A stretch of DNA of 27,096 bases. It comes from Opitutales bacterium UBA7389 (GTDB taxonomy: Bacteria; Verrucomicrobiota; Verrucomicrobiia; Opitutales; Opitutaceae). Below are positions 15,711 to 23,579 of the stretch, piece by piece (position 1 is the stretch's first letter; every line of letters starts with the position of its first letter). The notes beneath the pieces were generated by a model that was given only the letters and a program-made list of their open reading frames with translations, ran no database searches and was not told the origin of the DNA. The position numbers and the translations under genes are program-made. The DNA lies in assembly GCA_002474325.1 (NCBI GenBank), contig DKNL01000213.1, forward strand, positions 10,837-37,932, written 5' to 3'.

Positions 15711-17219
15711 ATGGTTGCCTCCCCCAACAGCAATGCCCCTCGTCTCCTGGAAATGAAGGAGATCGTTAAGGCCTTTCCGGGCGTGAAGGCCCTCAAAGGT
15801 GTCTCTTTGACGCTAAGCAAGGGAGAGGTCCTGGCCCTGGTAGGGGAAAATGGAGCGGGAAAAAGCACGCTCATAAAGGCGCTAGGCGGTGCCCACCTTC
15901 CAGATTCGGGTGAGATACGCATCGATGGAGAAGCTGTCACGCTGCCCTCGCCTCATGTTTCGCAACTCGAAGGTATTGCCATAATCTTTCAGGAATTCAA
16001 CTTGGTGCCGAAACTTAGCGCTCGAGAAAATCTATTTCTGGGGAAGGAGATCGTTAAGAACGGTTTTATTGATCGTCGGGCGGAACGAGCCAGAGCGGGG
16101 GAATTATTTCAAGAACTTGGAATGTCGATTGATCCGGAAACTCGTTGCCAAGACCTGACCGTTGCCGAGCAGCAAACGGTAGAAATAGCGCGGGCACTGG
16201 CATCTGATGCTAGAATTATCGTGATGGACGAACCTACGGCAGCGTTGAGCCAGCAAGAAGTGGATAAGCTCCTATCGATCATCCGTCGCTTGCGAGATGA
16301 AGGGATCTCGATCATCTATATTAGCCATAGGCTCGAGGAAATCTACGAGATAGCCGATCGAGTGACCGTGCTTAGGGATGGAGAAACGGTGGGCGAAGCG
16401 CCTGTTTCCGAGGTATCTAAATCGGAGCTCATCGAATGGATGGTCGGGCGTCCGCTCGAAGAGGAATTTCCTAAATGCCGATCTTCGCCTGGACCGGTAA
16501 GGCTAAAAGTGGAAGGGCTTGGGCGCGGAACCTCTGTAAGAGGAGTCAGCTTCGAACTTCGAGCAGGAGAAGTCTTGGGGGTGTCAGGATTGGTGGGCTC
16601 CGGGAGAACAGAAATGGCTCGCCTGATCTTTGGCGCGGATAATTTGGATACAGGCAAAATCGCGATCAGTGGAGAGAGGCGAATTATCAGGCAGCCTCGA
16701 GATGCGATCCGAAATGGCATTTGCCTACTAACCGAGGATCGAAAGGAGCAAGGTCTGATATTGATACATTCAGCTCAAGAAAACTTTGGACTGCCAAACT
16801 TGAATGCTTTCAAGAAGGGATTCCTGATCGACGGAAAGGCGGAGGCCCAGGCATTCGATTCGAGTCGTAAGAACTTGAAAATAAAGGTTTCTTCCGGGGC
16901 CCAGAAAGCTGGGCAATTGTCGGGAGGGAATCAGCAGAAAGTTGTCTTGTCAAAGTGGTTAGAGGGAAATGCGGATATCTTCATCTTCGATGAGCCGACT
17001 CGAGGTATCGATGTGGGAGCGAAATACGAAATATACCTGCTGATTAACGCGCTCGTGGCCCGAGGAAAATCGATCTTGCTCATTAGCAGCGAGTTGCCAG
17101 AGGTAATCGGTATGAGTGACCGGATACTCGTCATGAAGGAAGGCAAAGTCATGGGCGAGATCGAGAACGCCCAATCAACCTCGCAAGAGACCGTTCTCGC
17201 TCTCGCGTTGAAGGAATGA
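15711..17219 (+). CDS. sugar ABC importer double-ATPase subunit (RbsA/MglA/XylG type)
   Basis: The 502-residue protein has two ABC domains, as in ribose/galactose/xylose importers (CUT2 family). Domain 1 has Walker A GENGAGKST (45-53), a signature region LTVAEQQTVEIARAL (149-163) and Walker B IIVMDEP (169-175). Domain 2 has the degenerate P-loop GLVGSGRTE normal for this family, the TEDRKEQGL motif, LSGGNQQ (near 403-409) and FIFDEPTRGIDVG. The frame is open to ATG 15642, but family members begin shortly before LLEM.EIxKxFPGVKAL, so ATG 15711 is preferred; neither start has a good Shine-Dalgarno sequence. It energises uptake through the permease encoded next, with which it overlaps by ATGA. 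The sugar is not determinable from this subunit. Confidence 0.93.
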   Translation: MVASPNSNAPRLLEMKEIVKAFPGVKALKGVSLTLSKGEVLALVGENGAGKSTLIKALGGAHLPDSGEIRIDGEAVTLPSPHVSQLEGIAIIFQEFNLVPKLSARENLFLGKEIVKNGFIDRRAERARAGELFQELGMSIDPETRCQDLTVAEQQTVEIARALASDARIIVMDEPTAALSQQEVDKLLSIIRRLRDEGISIIYISHRLEEIYEIADRVTVLRDGETVGEAPVSEVSKSELIEWMVGRPLEEEFPKCRSSPGPVRLKVEGLGRGTSVRGVSFELRAGEVLGVSGLVGSGRTEMARLIFGADNLDTGKIAISGERRIIRQPRDAIRNGICLLTEDRKEQGLILIHSAQENFGLPNLNAFKKGFLIDGKAEAQAFDSSRKNLKIKVSSGAQKAGQLSGGNQQKVVLSKWLEGNADIFIFDEPTRGIDVGAKYEIYLLINALVARGKSILLISSELPEVIGMSDRILVMKEGKVMGEIENAQSTSQETVLALALKE

Positions 17220-18577
17220 GCAAAGAGCGACTCTCAAGACGATTTCCCACCATTTCCCTAGGCGACTACGGTATGTTGATCGCTTTGCTGGCCCTATGCC
17301 TTCTGTTCAGCCTATTAACGCTTAAACGACAGGCAGGGACGGGACCAGCGGCCGAAACCGAGATGGTCGGAGTTGTACTCAATCGGATCTCCGGTAGCGA
17401 ATTGGCTCTAATCGTCGGGGCCTCCAATACGGATTCCGAAATCCTGGCCCGCAACGTTTATCAGCAGGTAATAGCTTCAGGCCGCGATACGGCTAGGCTC
17501 ATAGTCGGAACGCCTCGTGATTTGCGTTTGGCGCTTGATGAAATGGCTGCCAACGACCAGCGACTCGGTGGCATCGTAATGAGCGGTGACGCCATTAAAT
17601 GGCGAGTCATCGAGCAGATACCTATGAACTTTCCTCAATTTTCCAACTACTTGTTAGCGGTGCCATCTGAGAGATTGTGGCCCGATTTCTTAAAGGCGTC
17701 CAACCTCCTAGCCATTGTCGAACGCATTGTCGTCATCGCCATCATAGCGATCGGTATGACGATGGTCATTATAACTGCTGGAATTGACTTGTCCGTAGGA
17801 AGCTTGATCGCTCTTTCCGCCGTCCTGAGCGCGACGGTTGTCAAGGCGTTTGGGGGAGCTGATGCTCCCGGTTGGTCCGTTGGCCTCGGCTTCCTTGTCG
17901 GGACTTTGAGCTGCGGATTGATCGGCTTGTTCGCCGGCTCTCTCGTGCACCGATTTAAGGTCGCGGCCTTCATCGTTACTCTAGGCATTATGATGATGGC
18001 TCGCGGTCTCGCGTTCATGACCACGGGCGGCTTTTCTATCGATCAGGTGCCGAACTCGTTCGTCTGGTTAGCCCAAGGTTCTATCATAGGCATACCGAAC
18101 ACCATCCTCCTCTTGGTCCTGATTTATGGGTCGGCCCATATTTTTATGACCCACACCCGCTTTGGCCGCTACATCTATGCGGTAGGCGGCAACGCGGAGG
18201 CAGCCCGTCTGACAGGAGTCCCAGTTGGAGCGATGATACTGCTGGTCTACACCGTCAGCGGTTTGTCGGCTGGACTAGGTGGCTGTTTGCAAGCTTCTCT
18301 GGTTAGAGCGGCTGCTCCCAATATGGCCAATATGTATGAGCTCTATGTCATCGCTGCCGTAGTTGTAGGAGGTACCAGCCTATCGGGTGGATCTGGCCGC
18401 GTTTTCGGTACGCTAATTGGAGCCTTCATAATCGCCGTGATACAAAATGGGATGAATTTGATAGGGATTCAGAGCTATACCCAGATGTTCACCCTCGGTG
18501 GCGTTATCGTTCTCGCCGTGCTCTTAGACAAGGCCCGGCAAAGCGGAGGAATTAGGCAACTATTCAGTAGAAATTGA
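17216..18577 (+). CDS. sugar ABC importer permease (RbsC type) with a large insert after the first membrane segment
   Basis: The 453-residue protein is about 110-130 residues longer than ordinary RbsC-type permeases. Residues about 17-37 form the first membrane helix. Residues about 38-155 are hydrophilic, and then the usual core begins: VVIAIIAIGMTMVIITAGIDLSVGSLIAL, GLFAGSLVHRFKVAAFIVTLGIMMMARG, and the C-terminal VVVGGTSLSGGSGRVFGTLIGAFIIAVI. The insert has alternating strands and helices (ELALIVGASNTDSEILARNV..., GRDTARLIVGTPRDLRLALDEMA, RLGGIVMSGD) resembling half of a periplasmic-binding-protein-type Rossmann fold, which is my inference. Topology places the insert outside the cytoplasmic membrane, where the sugar-binding protein docks. 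The ATG overlaps the ATPase stop (ATGA), so coupled translation is expected. Confidence 0.9.
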   Translation: MSKERLSRRFPTISLGDYGMLIALLALCLLFSLLTLKRQAGTGPAAETEMVGVVLNRISGSELALIVGASNTDSEILARNVYQQVIASGRDTARLIVGTPRDLRLALDEMAANDQRLGGIVMSGDAIKWRVIEQIPMNFPQFSNYLLAVPSERLWPDFLKASNLLAIVERIVVIAIIAIGMTMVIITAGIDLSVGSLIALSAVLSATVVKAFGGADAPGWSVGLGFLVGTLSCGLIGLFAGSLVHRFKVAAFIVTLGIMMMARGLAFMTTGGFSIDQVPNSFVWLAQGSIIGIPNTILLLVLIYGSAHIFMTHTRFGRYIYAVGGNAEAARLTGVPVGAMILLVYTVSGLSAGLGGCLQASLVRAAAPNMANMYELYVIAAVVVGGTSLSGGSGRVFGTLIGAFIIAVIQNGMNLIGIQSYTQMFTLGGVIVLAVLLDKARQSGGIRQLFSRN

Positions 18578-18688
18578 GTTCTGCTGTGAAGAATCGCTCA
18601 TAGTCCCTCGATCCGCGCGAGTTAGGCGATTTCCAACCAAGGCAATAATCGCTTGCCAGAGTGGTGTAGTGGGCGTCAGTTTGCTATT

Positions 18689-19696
18689 GTGTTTCGTTTA
18701 TCCGCATCCTGTTTTCGATCGATTTCCAATGGCCTCTTAGCCTGGGCTTTTGCCGTTACCTCGCTGGCCTTGCTGATTTCCTGTTCCGACAGAGGCGCCG
18801 ATCAGGGAAGCGATACCCAATCTAAGGGGAAGATCGGCATGACCTGCATGGCATTAACGAATCCTTTCTTCAAGTTGATTGCCAATGTTATGGAGGAGGA
18901 AGCCGCTAAATATGGATACGAATTAGTGGCTCTGGATGGAGCTAATGACGGAGCTGCTCAAAATGCCCAGATATCGGATTTCATTGCTCAAGGGTATGAC
19001 GCCATATTCTTGAATCCAGCGGATTCCAAAGCGGCAGCTGAGGGCGTTCGAAAAGCCCACGCCGCAGGCATACCTGTATTCACATTCGACATTCAAATCG
19101 ATGACGACGAAGTGAAACAAATGGTAACCTCGCATATTGGTAGCGACAACTTTCAAGGAGGCCAACTTGCGGCCAAGAGTATGATCGAAGCGACTGGGGA
19201 TCGCGGGCAAATCGCGATCGTCGGATTACCGGAAGTGACGTCCTGTATTCTGAGAGTCGAAGGATTCAAGGATCAGCTGGAAAAGAGCGGAAGCCAGCTG
19301 GAAATTGTAACGGAACTGAATGGAAAAGGGAGCCGTAACGAAGGCTTCGCCGTAACCAACGACATTCTTCAGGTTCATCCGAATATCGTAGGAATCTTCG
19401 CCATTAACGATCCTTCTGGATTGGGTGCCTACGCCGCCATCGACAAAGTGAACAAGACCGACCAGATCACAATAGTCGCTTTCGATGCATCGCCAGCTGG
19501 CAAGCAAGGCGTTTTCGAAGGCAAGCTCTTCGACACGCCACAACAGTTTCCTAGAAAAATGGCTGTAGGAACGGTGGAGTCCTTTATCAAGCATTTGGAG
19601 GGGGAGACCGTGGAGAAAGCCATATTCATACCGTGTTCACACTATCGATACGAAACCGCGGCCAACGATCCGACCCGGGTTAGCGAACAATGGTAG
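18689..19696 (+). CDS. sugar-binding lipoprotein of the ABC importer (RbsB type)
   Basis: From GTG 18689 the product is 335 residues. It has a lipoprotein signal with lipobox L29-I-S-C32 followed by a hydrophilic linker and a Peripla_BP_4-type body: IGMTCMALTNPFFKLIANVME, GYDAIFLNPADSKAAAEGVRKAHAAGIPVFTFD, SHIGSDNFQGGQLAAKSM, and a late IVGIFAINDPSGLGAYAAI and IVAFDASPAGKQGVFEGK. This matches ribose/xylose/galactose-binding proteins. A lipidated binding protein would stay anchored beside the permease. The frame is open to TTG 18653; GTG 18689 is chosen because it gives a standard n-region (MFRLSASCFR), though neither start has a Shine-Dalgarno sequence. It lies 111 bases after the permease and is probably in the same operon, last rather than first as in many rbs operons. 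Confidence 0.9.
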   Translation: MFRLSASCFRSISNGLLAWAFAVTSLALLISCSDRGADQGSDTQSKGKIGMTCMALTNPFFKLIANVMEEEAAKYGYELVALDGANDGAAQNAQISDFIAQGYDAIFLNPADSKAAAEGVRKAHAAGIPVFTFDIQIDDDEVKQMVTSHIGSDNFQGGQLAAKSMIEATGDRGQIAIVGLPEVTSCILRVEGFKDQLEKSGSQLEIVTELNGKGSRNEGFAVTNDILQVHPNIVGIFAINDPSGLGAYAAIDKVNKTDQITIVAFDASPAGKQGVFEGKLFDTPQQFPRKMAVGTVESFIKHLEGETVEKAIFIPCSHYRYETAANDPTRVSEQW

Positions 19697-19740
19697 TTGG
19701 AATGGCTAATTCGTGGTAGTCAAAATTGTCCCATAGCGAA

Positions 19741-20715
19741 ATGAAATCGCTCATTGAGAATTCTTGTCTGAAACTGGAAAAGGTCCGCGAGTCGATAGCG
19801 GAAGTAATCGTCGGGCAAGAGCCCTTGGTTGACCGGCTGCTCTTAGCATTGCTTTGCGATGGCCACGTTCTCATAGAAGGCGTGCCTGGGGTAGCGAAGA
19901 CGCTCGTCATAACCACTTTGGCCCAGTCCATGAAGGCCAATTTTAGCCGGGTTCAATTCACTCCGGATTTGCTGCCCAGCGATTTAGTCGGCAGTTTGGT
20001 TTACGATCCGAGGGAGCACACTTTTACTGCTGAAAAAGGACCTGTATTTGCTAATCTACTGCTAGCTGACGAAATTAATCGCGCCCCCGCTAAGGTGCAA
20101 AGCGCCTTGCTCGAGTCCATGCAAGAGAAGCAGGTGACTTTGGGGAAGGAAACATATCGTCTGCCTCACCCGTTTCTGGTATTGGCAACGCAGAATCCGA
20201 TAGAGCAAGAGGGTACTTATACTTTACCGGAAGCCCAAGTGGACCGATTCATGTTCAAATTGAAAGTCGGCTACCCAAGCATGGAAGATGAGCATCAGAT
20301 TATGCGTCGCATGGCCCGTTCGGCTCCCAAAACGAGTGTTGAGCCCGTTATCGATCTGAAGGACATCCTAGAAACACGCGGGCTGCTGGACAAGGTGTTC
20401 ATCGACGAGAAGGTTGAGAAGTACATATTGCGTTTAGTCGACGCGACACGTAATCCGTCAGCCTACGGGATTGATATTTCCCGCTATCTGCGTTTTGGCG
20501 CTTCACCACGGGCTACAATCTTTCTATCGCTCGCTGCTCGGGGGTTAGCCATGCTCAATCAACGCGAGTTCGCTGTACCGCAGGACATAAAAGACGTTGC
20601 CGGAGATGTTCTAAGGCATCGAATGGCGCTTTCGTATAGAGCGGAAGCGGAAGGTCTTACTTCTGACGATCTTATTGAGAAAATTCTGAATACCGTTCCC
20701 ATCATGGAGGAATGA
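19741..20715 (+). CDS. MoxR-family AAA+ ATPase
   Basis: The 324-residue protein has MoxR features: VIVGQEPLVDRLLLALL (23-39), Walker A G47-VPGVAK-T54, RVQFTPDLLPSDLVG (70-84), Walker B LLLADEINRAP (106-116), the AxVQSALLESMQE segment and sensor 1 ATQNP (149-153). MoxR ATPases act as chaperones that assemble or activate partner VWA-domain proteins; three VWA-like partners follow in this operon. ATG 19741 is chosen over the in-frame TTG 19726; no Shine-Dalgarno sequence is visible. Its stop overlaps the DUF58 start by ATGA. The gene starts 44 bases after the sugar-binding protein gene, so readthrough from the transporter operon is possible. Confidence 0.94.
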   Translation: MKSLIENSCLKLEKVRESIAEVIVGQEPLVDRLLLALLCDGHVLIEGVPGVAKTLVITTLAQSMKANFSRVQFTPDLLPSDLVGSLVYDPREHTFTAEKGPVFANLLLADEINRAPAKVQSALLESMQEKQVTLGKETYRLPHPFLVLATQNPIEQEGTYTLPEAQVDRFMFKLKVGYPSMEDEHQIMRRMARSAPKTSVEPVIDLKDILETRGLLDKVFIDEKVEKYILRLVDATRNPSAYGIDISRYLRFGASPRATIFLSLAARGLAMLNQREFAVPQDIKDVAGDVLRHRMALSYRAEAEGLTSDDLIEKILNTVPIMEE

Positions 20716-21752
20716 ATCTAGCCTGGATTTCCCACAAATTTCGTAGCGATAGCTCGAAGGACCAGGCCAGCGGTGGCTTGAACGCAGTCGAGCTGGTGAA
20801 GCTGGGTAGTCTCCCTGTAAAGTCGCGTGGCAAGTCGAAGTCGCTGGGGATCGGGCATGCGGGCTTGCAGCAGAAAGTCTGTGAGAAATCCGGGCTAATC
20901 GCGGACAGACAACTAGATCTGCTAGAGCTTAAATGTCGGCGTCCAGTCGAGCATTTGTTAGCGGGCGAGTATCGAAGCGTATTCAAAGGGAGAGGAATTG
21001 AATTCGAAGATGTTAGGCCTTATACGCCAGGAGACGACGTGCGTTCCATGGATTGGAAAGTAACCGCTCGGACAGGCGTTCCGCACGTTAAACGCTACGT
21101 GGAGGAGAGGGAGCAGATGTTCTACCTGATGGTTGACCTTTCCGCATCCACATTGAGCGATGCTGAAAAAGCCAAGCGAAGGACGGTAGCGGAATTTTGC
21201 GGATTGCTGACGCTTTCCGCGCTGTCGAACAACGACCGAGTGGGTTTGATAATGTTCACTGATAGGGTAGAGCTGGTTGTGCCCGCATCGAAAGGAAGGC
21301 AACAAGGCATGAGAATTCTTGATGCCCTCTCGGGCTTCGAGCCTAAAGGGTCGAGTACGCGACTTGATGTTGCCTTGGATACCTTTAGCCATCTAGCTCG
21401 AAAGCGTTCGGTGGGATTCGTGATTTCCGACTTTCTCGCCGAAAACTACGAGCAAGAGCTTGCAGCAGCGGGATTCCGGCACGACGTAATCGCTGTTAAT
21501 CTCTTTGAAGCTATTGAGCTAGAAGCGCCGAGATCTGGAATGGCTCGTATTCGAGATTCGGAGACGGGTAAATTGGATGTTGTAGACTTTCAGGCCGCTC
21601 AATCGAGGAGCAGGTTGGCCAAAATAAGGGAGTTAACCTTGGAGTGCGGCGTGGATCTGATCAACCTTCAGTCTGGCGGCGACTGCGTAGCGGTCCTTTC
21701 CGAATTTTTCAAGTCGAGGCAGCGTATGGCAGCAGATGAAGCAGGAGGCTAG
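20712..21752 (+). CDS. DUF58 family protein of the MoxR/Bat operon
   Basis: The 346-residue protein carries the DUF58 hallmarks GEYRSVFKGRGIEFEDVRPY (85-104), GDDVRSMDWKVTARTG (107-122) and VKRYVEEREQ (126-135). A VWA-like fold follows whose metal-site start VDLSAS has D142, S144 and S146. No membrane segment is seen, so it is likely cytoplasmic and a direct MoxR partner. The first 60-65 residues are basic and rich in Ser, Gly and Lys, and extend the N-terminus beyond what I expect for the family. The ATG start is supported by the ATGA overlap with moxR, and no other ATG lies before the conserved core. The end of the gene contains AGGAGG serving the next gene. Confidence 0.9.
   Translation: MNLAWISHKFRSDSSKDQASGGLNAVELVKLGSLPVKSRGKSKSLGIGHAGLQQKVCEKSGLIADRQLDLLELKCRRPVEHLLAGEYRSVFKGRGIEFEDVRPYTPGDDVRSMDWKVTARTGVPHVKRYVEEREQMFYLMVDLSASTLSDAEKAKRRTVAEFCGLLTLSALSNNDRVGLIMFTDRVELVVPASKGRQQGMRILDALSGFEPKGSSTRLDVALDTFSHLARKRSVGFVISDFLAENYEQELAAAGFRHDVIAVNLFEAIELEAPRSGMARIRDSETGKLDVVDFQAAQSRSRLAKIRELTLECGVDLINLQSGGDCVAVLSEFFKSRQRMAADEAGG
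21743..21748 (+). promoter_or_regulatory. ribosome binding site deciding a GTG start
   Basis: AGGAGG lies 8 bases before GTG 21757 but 14 bases before the next ATG (21763). It favours GTG as the start of the following membrane protein. Confidence 0.6.
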
Positions 21753-21756
21753 GTCT

Positions 21757-22554
21757 GTGTTCATGCATCTAAAACCTGCTTTCATATCGGCCATTTTCGC
21801 CCTGGTCCTGACCAGTCTAGCATTCTCCGATACTCCCTCGAGAGATGATAACGCCATTTTGAACGTCGAATCTCGGCTGGATACGTCTAGGAGTTACGTT
21901 CCGGGCAATATTATCGAGTTAGCGGTAATCGCTACCGGCCGTTCTTATTTGGATTTGTCATTGCAGCCCCCAGTGCATCCGCATGCCCGATTGCTGGAAA
22001 TTCAACCATTCCCTATAAACCAGAATGAGGAGGGGCTTTTCCAGAATCAGTGGATTGTTCTTTATCAAATCGGGCGGTCGGGTTCGCTCGTCTTGGAAGG
22101 GGGCAGCATTGTCTTAAGCGCTGAACCTAAGTCGGAGGCCAAGATATTGCCGGAAATTTCTTTCAATGCTGCACCCATCGGGAAGGATCCCATCGGGGAC
22201 TCCCCCGAGAGCTGGGTCGATGAAGCGAGCTCGAATGGCTTCCTAGACTTTTTTGGCATAGTCGCTCTAGTGGCGATTGGAATAACCGTGTATTTGAATT
22301 TCCATTATTTTTCAAGTAGGAGAATCAAAAGGATGCCCGAGCGGTCTGAAACATCTGTTCAGGCTATCGCCTGTCAGCTGCAAGAGGGCCTAGAAAAGGG
22401 GGATTTCAAGCCAGAAGTACTCGAACGGTTTTTGCTTGATTATCAGTCCAAGTGTTCGGATCGACTGGTGGCTTTGATTGAAGCGACCTTGTATTCCCGG
22501 AAACTCCCAATCGACGAACTAACGAGGCATCTAAAGAAGGAGTTTACGGAATGA
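21757..22554 (+). CDS. unrecognised one-pass membrane protein of the Bat operon
   Basis: I do not recognise a named family. The 265-residue product from GTG 21757 has a signal peptide (about residues 1-25). A beta-rich extracytoplasmic region of about 150 residues follows; it resembles one BatD-type beta-sandwich (ESRLDTSRSYVPGNIIELAVIA..., then SGSLVLEGGSIVLSA). A single membrane helix FFGIVALVAIGITVYLNF (near 169-186) comes next, then a basic RRIKRMPER and a helical cytoplasmic tail of about 75 residues (QAIACQLQEGLEKGDFKPEVLERFLLDY). The position between DUF58 and BatA is where many Bat operons carry a small DUF4381-type membrane protein, so it may be a divergent equivalent with a larger outer domain. 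GTG is preferred over ATG 21736 and ATG 21763 because AGGAGG lies 8 bases upstream. It ends in an ATGA overlap with batA. Confidence 0.75.
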   Translation: MFMHLKPAFISAIFALVLTSLAFSDTPSRDDNAILNVESRLDTSRSYVPGNIIELAVIATGRSYLDLSLQPPVHPHARLLEIQPFPINQNEEGLFQNQWIVLYQIGRSGSLVLEGGSIVLSAEPKSEAKILPEISFNAAPIGKDPIGDSPESWVDEASSNGFLDFFGIVALVAIGITVYLNFHYFSSRRIKRMPERSETSVQAIACQLQEGLEKGDFKPEVLERFLLDYQSKCSDRLVALIEATLYSRKLPIDELTRHLKKEFTE

Positions 22555-23579
22555 GTTTCGTCTTTCCCTGGGCTTTCCTTCTCTTGCCTTTCGCTCTCTG
22601 GGCCGTTTTTCGTGGGAGTGGAAAATCGGGTACGACTGTGGCCTCCCTAAGGCAATGGGGTAACTTTAAGCGCGGCAAAACCCGCTTTCTTTGGATACAA
22701 AGGGCTTTAGAAACGATCTTCTTCACGGGGCTCATTTTTGCCTTGGCCCGTCCGCAAGCGGGAACGAGTGAGACAGTTGAGGAGGCGGAAGGGATCGCTA
22801 TTGAACTACTGGTAGACGTTTCCAGCAGCATGGATCGATCTATTGAAGTTCAGGGAGAGGGAGTGAAGACGCGAATGGAAATAGCCAAGGATCTTCTGGA
22901 GCGATTTATTGCTGGCGATGGTGAACGCCTCGCCGGGAGACCAGACGACCTCATTGGATTGATCAGCTTTGCTCGCTATGCCGACACGCGAAGTCCGCTT
23001 ACTTTCGGGCACGATGCCTTAGTGCAAATCGTGAGGGAGCTGGAAATACAGGACCGACCAAATGAAGATGGAACTGCCTATGGCGACGCGCTCATCTTGG
23101 CCTGCGCAAGATTGGAGAAAATGGACGAGTTGAAATCCCTGAATGCAAGCAGGCAGCTGACGGATATACAAAGCCGTATCATTATTCTTCTGACAGATGG
23201 CGAGAATAACTCGGGCAACCATCTGCCTCTAGAGGCAGCTGGATTGGCCAAGTTATGGGGCTGTCGCGTGTATTCGATCAGCTTGGGTGATTCGAACGAC
23301 CTGGAGGAGCTGGAAATCGCTGATGAGGGGGAAAGCTTTTCCAATGCGGAACTGACTTTGCAGCGTATTAGCGAGGAAACAGGCGGGGTCTTTAGGAGAG
23401 CCACGGGCTATGAGTCCTTACTTTCAATCTACGAAGAGATCGATGAGCTAGAGCGCACTCAGATAGAAACCCGATCCTTCACCGTTGTGTCGGAATGGTA
23501 TTGGGCGCCTCTGATTGGAGCCGCGGTTTTTCTGCTGATCGGCATCTTAATAAGAATGACGTGGTTGAGAGTAGCGTGA
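22551..23579 (+). CDS. BatA-like VWA-domain membrane protein
   Basis: The 342-residue protein has the BatA/BatB layout: two N-terminal membrane helices (about 3-20 and 53-66, ending FALARPQ), a VWA domain with a complete MIDAS motif (D89-V-S91-S-S93, T176 in DGTAYGDA, D216 in LLTDGEN), and one C-terminal helix (WYWAPLIGAAVFLLIGILIRM). VWA domains bind a divalent metal and mediate protein-protein contact. The Bat proteins are linked to oxygen tolerance and envelope-stress fitness in Bacteroides and Leptospira, but the molecular role is not settled. AAGGAG precedes the ATG, which also overlaps the upstream stop (ATGA). It overlaps the next gene by one base. Confidence 0.92.
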   Translation: MSFVFPWAFLLLPFALWAVFRGSGKSGTTVASLRQWGNFKRGKTRFLWIQRALETIFFTGLIFALARPQAGTSETVEEAEGIAIELLVDVSSSMDRSIEVQGEGVKTRMEIAKDLLERFIAGDGERLAGRPDDLIGLISFARYADTRSPLTFGHDALVQIVRELEIQDRPNEDGTAYGDALILACARLEKMDELKSLNASRQLTDIQSRIIILLTDGENNSGNHLPLEAAGLAKLWGCRVYSISLGDSNDLEELEIADEGESFSNAELTLQRISEETGGVFRRATGYESLLSIYEEIDELERTQIETRSFTVVSEWYWAPLIGAAVFLLIGILIRMTWLRVA

